DNA from: Candidatus Aenigmatarchaeota archaeon
GTDB taxonomy: Archaea; Aenigmatarchaeota; Aenigmatarchaeia; CG10238-14
Assembly: GCA_018304545.1 (NCBI GenBank)
Contig: JAGVVZ010000003.1
Span: 1-32,986, forward strand
DNA: 32,986 nucleotides
Reading direction: 5' to 3'
In this document: in pieces, positions 25,311 through 32,986 of the stretch
Numbering within the stretch: position 1 is the stretch's first letter
Layout of the letters: every line of letters starts with the position of its first letter
Translations under genes and position numbers: made by a program
The notes under the pieces: model-generated
Told to the model about the DNA's origin: nothing
The model's input: only the letters and a program-made list of their open reading frames with translations
Databases searched by the model: none

Positions 25311-26114
25311 ATGGCAAATGTATATGTAGTGGCTCAGAATTTTGAGATATATGAGGGCGATAAATTAGACTTATTTGCTCGCACAGGAAAAATAAACATA
25401 AACCACTTATACAATGTCGGTGCTCAAGGGGTCATTCTTGGACACTCTGAAACTGGAGATACTCCAGAGATAGTAAACAAAAAAATATTAACAATTTTAG
25501 ATTTCCAAAATAAAACTGGTATGACTGTAAATAAACTGATTATCTTAGTAGGAGAAACATTAGAAGAGTATAAAAATAGTAGCCTTGAAGAGATAGCTAA
25601 ATTGGTGGTAAAAAAATGTGGCATAATTTTTAAAAAAATACCTGAGGGTTTTTTGTCAAATGTAATAATTGGCTATGAACCAAAATGGGGCTCCTCAGGA
25701 AGTGGGAATAACGATGTGCCGCCACCCGAATCCGAACTTGTTTCAATATGTATAAATAAAATAAAAAACTTCATTAATAAAAAATATGGATCTTCTAAAA
25801 AAGTATTTTTCATATATGGCGGCAGAGTAACTCCTGAAAGAATCAACATCTTGAATGACAGCAACTTAAATGGTTTCATACTAGGATCAGCATCTAGTTC
25901 AGTAGAAAGATTACTTGAAATCGCGAAACCTATGGTAGAAACACAACCAAACAAAACAAAAATATTAGTCTGTAATTTCAAAGCATATAAGTTAGCTAAT
26001 CCTTATGAAAAATATATATCTGTATTAAGAAAATTGCCCACGAGTTTCAATATTTATTTGGCCCCGCCCTATACAGATATTAGAGAAATTTCTGATCTAA
26101 TAAGTATTTTTTAA
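25311..26114 (+). CDS. tpiA: Triosephosphate isomerase with circularly permuted strand order
   Basis: 267 aa. TPI interconverts DHAP and glyceraldehyde 3-phosphate, the MfnB substrate. The protein begins at the third strand of a normal TPI (VYVVAQNF, then NVGAQGVILGHSET with His45), continues through VGETLEEY, GYEPKWGSSGSG with Glu123, FIYGGRVTPERIN and GFILGSAS, and only then carries strands one and two: KILVCNFKAYK (Asn222, Lys224, normally near residues 10-13) and FNIYLAPPYTDIREI. All four catalytic residues are present, in permuted order. The frame upstream closes at 25245-25247 and holds no strand-1 sequence. The HisA-like gene follows 22 nt downstream. Confidence 0.88.
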   Translation: MANVYVVAQNFEIYEGDKLDLFARTGKININHLYNVGAQGVILGHSETGDTPEIVNKKILTILDFQNKTGMTVNKLIILVGETLEEYKNSSLEEIAKLVVKKCGIIFKKIPEGFLSNVIIGYEPKWGSSGSGNNDVPPPESELVSICINKIKNFINKKYGSSKKVFFIYGGRVTPERINILNDSNLNGFILGSASSSVERLLEIAKPMVETQPNKTKILVCNFKAYKLANPYEKYISVLRKLPTSFNIYLAPPYTDIREISDLISIF

Positions 26115-26136
26115 TTATGAAAATAATTGTTTACAT

Positions 26137-26865
26137 ATGAAAATAATACCTGTAATAGATATATTAAACAAAACGACAGTTCATGCAATCAGAGGGAATA
26201 GAAGAGAATACAAGCCCATCAAAAGTATTTTATGTAAATCTTCTGATCCTATAGAAATATCGTCACGTTTTAGATCTTTGGGATTTAGCGAAATGTACAT
26301 AGCTGACTTAGATTCAATAATTAATAAAAAACCCAATTTTTATCTTTATCAAAAGATTAAATCAAAAACAAAACTTGAATTAATGGTTGATCCGGGAATC
26401 AACAATTTTATTACTGCTGAAAATGTTCTAAATAATGGTGCTTCAAAAATTATAATAGGCACAGAAACAATGAAGAATTTTGGTTTCATAGAACAGATAA
26501 GCAAAAAAATTCCCGTGGATAAAATCATAATTAGCATAGACATGAAAAATAAAAAATTACTTAGCAGGTCCAGAATAATAAAATTGATGTCTCCCATGAA
26601 ATTTATTAAGGAGGTCAATGATATCGGCATAAAAAAGATCATTTTGCTTGAGTTAACTAAAGTCGGAAGCCAAGAAGGTGTAGACATAGATTTCTTAGAC
26701 AAAGTAAATGATAAATTGGATATTATAGTGGGTGGTGGAATAAAAAATATAAAGGACATAGAAAATTTAGATGAAATGGGTATCTATGGAGTTCTTATAG
26801 CCACTTCATTACATAATGGTAATATAACTAGAAAGGAGTTAAGAAGTTGGATAGGTAACTCTTAA
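26137..26865 (+). CDS. HisA-like barrel protein (COG1411)
   Basis: 242 aa. It resembles phosphoribosylformimino-AICAR-P isomerase HisA: VIDIL with Asp8, IADLDSI at 55-61, MVDPGI, IIGTETM, Asp135 in SIDMK, and GGGIKNIKDI at 199-208. The GNRREYKPIKS segment at 20-30 is characteristic of the COG1411 subgroup, not true HisA. No other histidine gene is near. As I recall, COG1411 proteins occur in methanogens and methylotrophs that make methanofuran or tetrahydromethanopterin, without a settled function. Its position after TPI in a cluster with mfnB and mfnE suggests a role with a phosphorylated furan or sugar intermediate. Confidence 0.8.
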   Translation: MKIIPVIDILNKTTVHAIRGNRREYKPIKSILCKSSDPIEISSRFRSLGFSEMYIADLDSIINKKPNFYLYQKIKSKTKLELMVDPGINNFITAENVLNNGASKIIIGTETMKNFGFIEQISKKIPVDKIIISIDMKNKKLLSRSRIIKLMSPMKFIKEVNDIGIKKIILLELTKVGSQEGVDIDFLDKVNDKLDIIVGGGIKNIKDIENLDEMGIYGVLIATSLHNGNITRKELRSWIGNS

Positions 26866-26910
26866 CAAATTATATGGACTTAATATACTAGATTTTAATG
26901 GCACCGTTGA

Positions 26911-26925
26911 AAATAATATATAAAC
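26911..26925 (+). promoter_or_regulatory. TATA-like box upstream of the EamA/SMR-type gene
   Basis: AAATAATATATAAAC lies about 37 nt (centre to ATG) before 26955, in an 89-nt gap after the HisA-like gene. It probably starts a separate transcript for the glycan genes. Confidence 0.4.
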
Positions 26926-26954
26926 TAGTGTGTTTATATTAAAAGAGTAATATT

Positions 26955-27338
26955 ATGAAGAAAGGAATGAAAATGAACGTGCTTATAATAATAGCTATTT
27001 GCATAATATTCAACATAATAGGACAACTATCTCTGAAAAAAGGAATGGTTACTATAGGCAAAACATCCGTTGCTGATTTTTTTACAGGAAAATTCTTTAC
27101 AATAATATTCAACTATTACGTCTTCTTCGGTCTTATGCTTTATGGAATTGGATCGTTTTTGTGGCTAGTGGTACTTTCAAAAGCTGATTTAAGCTTTGCT
27201 TATTCTCTTTTGGCAGTAGGATATATTGCCATCGGCTTGCTATCATGGTATTTCTTTAAAGAACCTTTGACAGCTGTTAAACTAACAGGTATGAGTCTTG
27301 TTACTGTTGGTGTGTTTTTAATTTTAATGAAAGTCTAA
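26955..27338 (+). CDS. Four-helix EamA/SMR-type membrane protein
   Basis: 127 aa with four hydrophobic helices and the half-EamA pattern: GQLSLKKGM in the first half, FLWLVVLSKADLSFAYSLLAVGYIAIGLL and FFKEPLTAVKLTGMSLVTVGVFLI in the second. Small proteins of this type include ArnE/ArnF-like putative flippases for polyprenyl-phosphate sugars and multidrug exporters. The next gene, 32 nt downstream, is a GT-C-like protein, so a lipid-linked sugar flippase is the better guess. Internal ATGs follow within five and seven codons of the chosen start, so the exact N terminus is uncertain. Confidence 0.75.
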   Translation: MKKGMKMNVLIIIAICIIFNIIGQLSLKKGMVTIGKTSVADFFTGKFFTIIFNYYVFFGLMLYGIGSFLWLVVLSKADLSFAYSLLAVGYIAIGLLSWYFFKEPLTAVKLTGMSLVTVGVFLILMKV

Positions 27339-27370
27339 GAAATAAAAACCTAGCATCGAATAATTTTGAT

Positions 27371-29542
27371 ATGAGTTTATTTAAGATGTTATCAAAGAAC
27401 AGAGAAGTTATAATAAACTTGTCGATTATAGTTTCTATTTTCATATTCCTTTTAAGATTTTTTAAACCTGAACTGCTTTTAGAGAAAACCATGATATCGG
27501 GAGGCGATACAGCTTCGCAATATTATCCTGCCAAATATTTGGCAGACTATCTTCTACCTCATGGAAAAATAATAGGATGGAGCCCAGGATGGTATGCAGG
27601 AATACCGATATTTCAATTCTATTTTCCTTTGCCTTTCATACTCATAGCGTTAATCGCATATATGATTCCATTACAAATAGCTGTTAAACTAGTGACAGTA
27701 TCCGGTATTTTTTTATTGCCAATTATGGTTTTTTTATCCCTAAGAATTATGAAATTTAAATTTCCTGTGCCAGTTATTGGATCTTTATTCACTTTGCCAT
27801 TACTCTTTATGGAAGCAAATTCCATGTGGGGGGGAAATATACCGAGTACTTTAGCTGGAGAATTTTCGTATAGTATTAGCCTGGGTTTTTCAATATTGTT
27901 CTTCGGGACTTTCTACAGAGGATTGAAAGAAAACAAATATTGGGTATTGAATGGCATTCTATATGCTTTGATATTGTACTCACACATAATAACAGCAATG
28001 TGGGTGGGTATTACCAGCTTATTTTTTCTAATTATTAAAATTAATCAAAAACAACAGGCTATTAAACAAACTTTAATTTATTTTTTTAAAACGTATGGCC
28101 TTTCATTATTACTGGTGTCGTTCTGGTTTTTACCTCTTTTATCCAATTTAAAGTATACGACTTCTTACGCGGATACGTGGAGCGTAACTATAGATCAAGT
28201 ACTACCAAAAACTATACTCGGACCTAGTTTATATAAAGATCTGAAAAACCCACCGCTCAATTTGCCTATCACAGAAAAACTTCCTTTTTGGAGATTCATA
28301 TCGATCTTGACAGTGCTAAATACTATTACAATACTTTACTTGATAAAGAATCGCGACACAAGAATAGCTTTTTGGTTTTTTTCAATCATAATAGCCGTTC
28401 TTCTTTTTCTATTCGGCGAACACGTAGGAGTGATAAATATAAGATTCATCCCGTTTTTCCAGTTATCATTATTAATAACAGCGTGCATAGGACTAAGTTT
28501 TTTAAACAAGATAAAATTCAACTGGATTATTGCTCTTTTGATTTTGATCGGTGTGATTGTTTGGGTCAATTCAAATACAAGTTTTATAAATTTTTGGATA
28601 AAATGGAATTACGAAGGATTTGAAAACAAGAATCTTTGGCCTGCGTATCGTGAAGTTAATGACTTCATAAAAGGTGATTATTCTCAACCAAGAGTTGTTT
28701 ATGAACATTCAAGCGAGCACGATAAAGTCGGAACGACCAGAGCTTTCGAATCCATACCTTTATTTTCAGGAAGAGCTACTCTGGAAGGTCTTTATATGCA
28801 ATCAACCGTAAGCTCGCCTTTCGTATTCTATATACAATCTGAAATTTCGAAAGAACAATCATGCCCATTTTTTAATCAGTATCCTTGCACATCATTCAAT
28901 TTAGAAAGAGGAATTGAACATATGAAAATGTTCAATGTCAATGAATACATTGCTGTGAGCGAACAGGCGAAAAATGCGGCAAACCAGAGCAAACAAATGA
29001 GACTAGAAAAAAGTATTGACCCGTATTCAATTTATGAAATAATCACGAACGAAAACAATTATGTGACCGTGCCTGACTATTGGCCAGTTCAAATGAAAAC
29101 AGAAAACTGGAAAGAGATTTCCTATGATTGGTTCAAAAATGGCGATCTAAGCGTACCTATAATATTTACAGATAAAACTCTGCAAAATTTGGTGAAAGTG
29201 AATGATTGGAGACAAAGCCTGAAAATACCTGTGAAGGAAAAATGCATTGTTAAGGAACAAGTGACGAATGAAGAGATACGCTTCACTACTGACTGTGTGG
29301 GAAAACCGCACATAATAAAAGTTTCTTATTATCCAAACTGGAAAGTCGATGGAGCTAAAAAGATATATCTAGTATCTCCGTCTTTCATGCTGGTTTTTCC
29401 AGAAAAGAGCCAAGTAAGAATATGGTACGGATCAACTGCTATAAATTATCTATCTAATGTACTGACTATAATCGGTATATGCATCGTAATTTATTTTATT
29501 TTCTTAAACAACAACAAAGTTGTCAAGTTTCTGAAACGATAA
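27371..29542 (+). CDS. Large membrane protein of the PTPS-related/YfhO-like GT-C type
   Basis: 723 aa. About twelve helices cover residues 15-400 and a soluble domain follows, with a final helix at the C terminus. The first loop has MISGGDTASQYYPAKYL and GWSPGWYAGIPIFQFYFP, typical of archaeal membrane proteins with the so-called 6-pyruvoyl-tetrahydropterin-synthase-related domain, probably glycosyltransferases. The C-terminal domain has VSYYPNWKVDGAKKIYLVSP, as in that family and YfhO. The Asp in GGDT is the likely catalytic acid. The last 52 bp overlap the convergent GT2 gene. Donor and acceptor unknown. Confidence 0.83.
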   Translation: MSLFKMLSKNREVIINLSIIVSIFIFLLRFFKPELLLEKTMISGGDTASQYYPAKYLADYLLPHGKIIGWSPGWYAGIPIFQFYFPLPFILIALIAYMIPLQIAVKLVTVSGIFLLPIMVFLSLRIMKFKFPVPVIGSLFTLPLLFMEANSMWGGNIPSTLAGEFSYSISLGFSILFFGTFYRGLKENKYWVLNGILYALILYSHIITAMWVGITSLFFLIIKINQKQQAIKQTLIYFFKTYGLSLLLVSFWFLPLLSNLKYTTSYADTWSVTIDQVLPKTILGPSLYKDLKNPPLNLPITEKLPFWRFISILTVLNTITILYLIKNRDTRIAFWFFSIIIAVLLFLFGEHVGVINIRFIPFFQLSLLITACIGLSFLNKIKFNWIIALLILIGVIVWVNSNTSFINFWIKWNYEGFENKNLWPAYREVNDFIKGDYSQPRVVYEHSSEHDKVGTTRAFESIPLFSGRATLEGLYMQSTVSSPFVFYIQSEISKEQSCPFFNQYPCTSFNLERGIEHMKMFNVNEYIAVSEQAKNAANQSKQMRLEKSIDPYSIYEIITNENNYVTVPDYWPVQMKTENWKEISYDWFKNGDLSVPIIFTDKTLQNLVKVNDWRQSLKIPVKEKCIVKEQVTNEEIRFTTDCVGKPHIIKVSYYPNWKVDGAKKIYLVSPSFMLVFPEKSQVRIWYGSTAINYLSNVLTIIGICIVIYFIFLNNNKVVKFLKR

Positions 29543-30189
29543 AGAGACTCATCAATTATATTGAATTTGCTTTTCCTATTGTCATTGCATGAAGTTGGTA
29601 TCTGAACTATCTTCTTGTTGGTTTTTTTCAACCAGTAAACAAGTTCAAAAACATATGCAGATCCCTTATCTATATACTTCAGATATTTCATTACATCTTT
29701 CTTTTTGAATCCTTTAGCGGCCATTGAGTAATCTTCATACTCCAGTCCTAATAGTACTTTTACCAACCAAATAAAAATATTGCTAGCAAAAATTCTGTAC
29801 CACTGTCTCTTTTGTTTTCCCACTTTTTTTGCTCCTATCACTATGCTATTTTCATCAAGAAGGCTCAGACACTTTGGAACGAAATTCATATCTATGCTTA
29901 AATCCATATCCAATGAAATAATCTTGTTTGAAGATGAATTTTTCACACCTTTTCTGAAGGCAAAGCCAACATGCCCCATTTCTCGTATAAAAAGAATCTT
30001 AAAAATGCCCGTATATTTCTTTTCTAATTCTCTTCCCAGTTCAGGTGTTCTGTCTATGCTTCCGTTATCAACTAATATTATTTCAAAATTCTTTCCAGTT
30101 TTTTCCAAATATTTTATCAGTTTCTCTGTATTTCTAACTATTAATTCCTCTTCATTATAAACGGGTATAACTATGGTAAAATCTTTCAT
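29491..30189 (-). CDS. GT2 family glycosyltransferase (dolichol-phosphate sugar synthase-like)
   Basis: 232 aa. GT-A fold of the DPM1/polyprenyl-phosphate type: VIPVYNEEELI, EIILVDNGSIDRT, MGHVGFAFRKGV, and the metal-binding region SLDMDLSIDMNFV where DxD is expected. There are no C-terminal membrane helices, as in minimal Dpm1-type enzymes. It probably transfers a sugar from a nucleotide donor to a polyprenyl phosphate, providing donors for the GT-C proteins next to it. It precedes the GT-C at 30247-31740 in position but is downstream of it in transcription, 57 nt away. Confidence 0.87.
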   Translation of the reverse strand: MKDFTIVIPVYNEEELIVRNTEKLIKYLEKTGKNFEIILVDNGSIDRTPELGRELEKKYTGIFKILFIREMGHVGFAFRKGVKNSSSNKIISLDMDLSIDMNFVPKCLSLLDENSIVIGAKKVGKQKRQWYRIFASNIFIWLVKVLLGLEYEDYSMAAKGFKKKDVMKYLKYIDKGSAYVFELVYWLKKTNKKIVQIPTSCNDNRKSKFNIIDESLYRFRNLTTLLLFKKIK

Positions 30190-30246
30190 TACGTCACTGA
30201 AATAGGTTGGTACAATGTATTTAAAAATTCGACTTCATTCCACAAT

Positions 30247-31740
30247 TCACACATACCAAATTCTCAAAGGCTCTGTTTTCCAAGGAGGGTACAAGTCATT
30301 AGAAAATTCTTTAACCAACTTCCAGTTTTCTGGCGGAGTGAATTTTCCTAAATTGGGAATGCATCTATAACAACCATAATAAGGTAATCTTGGTCCGCCT
30401 GTAACAACGAATCCCTCTTCGACACTTAAAAATTTTTCTTTCCATGCCTCTGGAGTTTCAGCATCTATCCACCAATGAAGAACTGGGTTATAATCTCCTT
30501 TGACTTCAAATCTATCTATCTTGGAAATAAAATACCAGTCAGAATAAATGTTCACGTCCCCAAGTGTCTTTAAATATTTTATGGCTTCTCTGACTTCGCC
30601 AAAAGCTATTCTTGTTATTCTAGTTGAGTCGTAAGACCAATACACGGAGATGGTTATATACAAAATAAAAGTCAAATAGAAAAATTTCTTATTTTTCTCC
30701 ATTAACTTTTTCCAAAAATAAGATATGAAAATTATGGAAGGGGGCACGACGATGACAAAATATCTAAATATTCTTTGTATGGTATAGGGAACAAAGTTTT
30801 TTATTTTGTGCGGGAAAAACTCGACAAAAAAGAATATTATGAGGAACCATAATAATACCGGATATATTTTTTTCCAGTCTTCTTTTTTTATCAGAAGGAA
30901 ACACAATAAAAGAAGATAGAAATGGTATCCGTGCAGCATTTCTCCAAATTCGTTTCTGAAAAACATCTGTTTTGGATATATACTTAGTTGATATTTATCT
31001 ATTCTTGAAATATGCGGCGGTTCTTTGTCGTCATTAAAAATGTTTATATATGCAAACGGATCTTTCACCAAAACCCAACAAGCAATAAATAAACTCAAAA
31101 ACAGAACAAGCAGGGTCAACAAAAAAGGCATGTACTTAACGGTGTTTTTTAGACTCAGTCCCTCTCCTCTGAAATAAAAGAGGAGCGTCACTGGGAGTAT
31201 GTACAAACCAAAGGGTTTGTTTACAAAGGCGAGGAAGACGAATAATGCCGAAATCAAAAGGCGTGTTTTTGAATATTTTTTCTGTGCTGTAATAAAAAAA
31301 TAAACGCTTGACAACATGTACAAAGAAAGATTAACGTCAGTTGACATTAAAGTTGCATTCAACACTTCGAAAGGATTCACTGCCATTAGTACAGACGCTA
31401 TTATACCAGTTTTAAAATCGAACAATTCCTTCGCAATCAAATAGACAAGATATATGTTTCCCAATGATGAAAGTAGAACTGGCAAAATAAAGGTGAATTC
31501 ACTTATTCCAAACAACTTCCATATTATAATCAGTGGTATCCAGTAAGAGAATCTGTAATAATACTGACTATTTGTTATATGACCATTATATATATTTTTG
31601 AATGCGGCGAAATATACAGGATCATCTCCTAGGCCGTCTCCACTAAAAAATATTAACCTTAAAATCAAGCTGAAGAACAGAATTATTAGAATGAGATATT
31701 TTTTATTTAATTTTAAAAACATCTTTTTCTTTTTAAGCAT
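30247..31740 (-). CDS. GT-C family membrane glycosyltransferase (PMT/ArnT-like)
   Basis: 497 aa with about eleven helices. The first loop, FSGDGLGDDPVYFAAFKNI, holds the paired acidic residues of ArnT/PMT-type enzymes, followed by the LYMLSSVYFFITA helix and a short soluble C terminus with WYF and PPENWKLVKEF. It should use a polyprenyl-phosphate sugar. The radical SAM gene lies upstream on the same strand (43 nt) and the GT2 gene downstream (57 nt), so the three may form one transcription unit. It belongs to a different subfamily from the other GT-C proteins here. Confidence 0.83.
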   Translation of the reverse strand: MLKKKKMFLKLNKKYLILIILFFSLILRLIFFSGDGLGDDPVYFAAFKNIYNGHITNSQYYYRFSYWIPLIIIWKLFGISEFTFILPVLLSSLGNIYLVYLIAKELFDFKTGIIASVLMAVNPFEVLNATLMSTDVNLSLYMLSSVYFFITAQKKYSKTRLLISALFVFLAFVNKPFGLYILPVTLLFYFRGEGLSLKNTVKYMPFLLTLLVLFLSLFIACWVLVKDPFAYINIFNDDKEPPHISRIDKYQLSIYPKQMFFRNEFGEMLHGYHFYLLLLCFLLIKKEDWKKIYPVLLWFLIIFFFVEFFPHKIKNFVPYTIQRIFRYFVIVVPPSIIFISYFWKKLMEKNKKFFYLTFILYITISVYWSYDSTRITRIAFGEVREAIKYLKTLGDVNIYSDWYFISKIDRFEVKGDYNPVLHWWIDAETPEAWKEKFLSVEEGFVVTGGPRLPYYGCYRCIPNLGKFTPPENWKLVKEFSNDLYPPWKTEPLRIWYV

Positions 31741-31783
31741 ATGAAACCAATTAAATATTTTATAATTATTTGTCTAATAAAAA

Positions 31784-32986
31784 CTATTTTATATATTTCA
31801 TAAAGAGTTTTATTTGCCTCATCAGTAATTTCGGACTCTGTTTAATTTTTTTGAATATATAACTAGGCCTCATATAAAACTCCATAAAGGCTTTCCTGGT
31901 CATATGCTTTATAAAATTTTGAGAATAAACTCCTTCGTATGAAGTGGGGAACACGTCTTTTATTTCACTTTTCACAGCCTCATAAAATTTTGTTCCTGGA
32001 TATGGTGTCGCCACATGAAAGGAGATATAATCCGGATTGACTTCTTTAGCGAATTTTATGGTCATTTCCATATCTTCTTTGGTTTCATTTGGCAAGCCCA
32101 TCATGCTGAAACAAACAACTTCCATGCCTACTCTTTTAGCCAACTCAATTCCTTTCCTTATATTATCCAAAGTGATTTTTTTACCCGTGGATTCCAATAT
32201 TCTTGGTGATCCGCTTTCAAGACCAAAGTGTATTACCCTGCATCCCGCTGTTTTCATTTTTTTTAACAATGTAAAATCCACAGTATCAGCACGTGTCTGA
32301 CATGCCCATGTTATTCTATAGTCATTTCTTATTATCATGTCACAAATATCGTTAACAAATCCCTTGCTTAAGGTAAATTCGAGATCTATAAAATAGATAT
32401 TTTTTACTCCGAATTCCTTAATACATATATCTAGTTCCTTTTCTATCAGTTCTAAAGACTTCATTCTATATCTTATTCCATACATCTGATCTTCCGAGCA
32501 AAACGTACACAAAAATGGACAACCTCGCGTAGTTTCCAACAGAGTAAATCTGTCCCCCATAATTTCATAATAATATTTTTCCATAGGTAGCAGATCAAAG
32601 GCAGGAACAGGAAATTTAGATAAATCCGCGAGATCTCTTGGTTTTGTTATTTTAAGTTGATTATTATTCAAATAAGCTATGCCTTCTATTTTTGATAGAT
32701 TATCATCGTCTTTGCATAAATTTTGTATGGTTAATTCTGGTTCGCTTATTATAGCTGCATCGGCGCCAGTCATTTCTAAAACTTCTCTTGGTCGCATGGT
32801 TGGATGAGAACCAAAAACGTATATTTTAGCTCCTGAATTAATTCTTTTTAGTTCTTTAACAGTTGATAAAAAAGAATCTATATCCAAATGAGGGCATTGC
32901 CACCTATCCAAAGACGCGGAAGTAACAAAAATTTTATCAAAATTTTTTATTGTCTCTTTGTTTATCTTGGTTTCTGGCAAGGCGTT
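31784..32986 (-). CDS. Radical SAM protein with B12-binding-like domain (partial, 5' end off window)
   Basis: At least 400 codons. The frame continues to the right edge; the TTG at 32980 is not a credible start because a whole N-terminal strand of the domain would be missing. Seen: the end of a Rossmann-like B12-binding-type domain (KIYVFGSHPTM, AIISEPELTI), the cluster CPFLCTFC (CX3CX2C), IYFIDLEFT, and FGLESGSPRIL. It aligns over its whole length with the protein at 3030-4457, sharing LLKKMKxAGC and the ESGS region. Role unknown; glycosyltransferase genes lie downstream. Confidence 0.85.
   Translation of the reverse strand, partial: NALPETKINKETIKNFDKIFVTSASLDRWQCPHLDIDSFLSTVKELKRINSGAKIYVFGSHPTMRPREVLEMTGADAAIISEPELTIQNLCKDDDNLSKIEGIAYLNNNQLKITKPRDLADLSKFPVPAFDLLPMEKYYYEIMGDRFTLLETTRGCPFLCTFCSEDQMYGIRYRMKSLELIEKELDICIKEFGVKNIYFIDLEFTLSKGFVNDICDMIIRNDYRITWACQTRADTVDFTLLKKMKTAGCRVIHFGLESGSPRILESTGKKITLDNIRKGIELAKRVGMEVVCFSMMGLPNETKEDMEMTIKFAKEVNPDYISFHVATPYPGTKFYEAVKSEIKDVFPTSYEGVYSQNFIKHMTRKAFMEFYMRPSYIFKKIKQSPKLLMRQIKLFMKYIK

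Noticed and set aside
25311-26114. TPI N-terminal part lost through a frameshift, with the C-terminal tail being an unrelated fusion
   Set aside because: The tail contains the catalytic Asn and Lys (CNFK) and the APP strand of TPI strands one and two, and the upstream frame holds nothing TPI-like before its stop.

Overview
The window is a low-G+C (about 30% by eye), gene-dense stretch that looks archaeal. TATA-like boxes lie about 24-35 nt upstream of several ATG codons, as in leaderless archaeal transcription, and clear Shine-Dalgarno sites are scarce. It carries MfnB- and MfnE-type furan enzymes, a COG1411 HisA-like protein, TrpB2 and many GT-C membrane glycosyltransferases. An uncultivated archaeon is the best guess. 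I cannot fix the phylum, and MfnB/MfnE homologues also occur in methylotrophic bacteria. No rRNA, tRNA, CRISPR array or transposase was seen.

Layout. (1) 1-11456 is mostly minus strand and concerns surface glycans: a GT-C protein of at least 995 aa running off the left edge with tandem C-terminal repeats, a radical SAM protein, a DegT-type aminotransferase, a second GT-C, a 60-aa membrane protein, a third GT-C and a 39-aa membrane peptide. One SGNH hydrolase is on the plus strand. At 11254-11456 sit two tandem paralogous 28-codon ORFs. (2) 11558-20573, plus strand: two PaaK-type adenylate-forming enzymes, TrpB2, an asparagine-synthetase-like ligase, a small membrane protein, a fold-III PLP decarboxylase, a degenerate methyltransferase and an MfnE-type kinase. 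(3) 20549-25141, minus strand: MfnB, a UbiA prenyltransferase, a second asparagine-synthetase-like ligase and an IMPDH/GMP-reductase paralogue. (4) 25311-26865, plus strand: a triosephosphate isomerase with its strands circularly permuted, and a COG1411 HisA-like protein. (5) 26955-32986: a four-helix EamA/SMR-type protein, two GT-C proteins, a GT2 glycosyltransferase and a second radical SAM protein cut by the right edge.

Interpretation. Regions 2-4 resemble an undescribed biosynthetic cluster for a furan-containing compound. MfnB makes 4-(hydroxymethyl)-2-furancarboxaldehyde phosphate from glyceraldehyde 3-phosphate, which TPI interconverts with DHAP. MfnE is a kinase of the same branch in methanofuran synthesis. 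The rest of the known methanofuran pathway (MfnC, MfnD, MfnF) and all C1 enzymes are absent from the window. Instead the genes sit with a decarboxylase, an altered TrpB2, two amide ligases that have lost the glutaminase nucleophile, two adenylating enzymes, a prenyltransferase and a methyltransferase. Several of these proteins carry changes at catalytic positions, which suggests new substrates. The product and the pathway order are inference.
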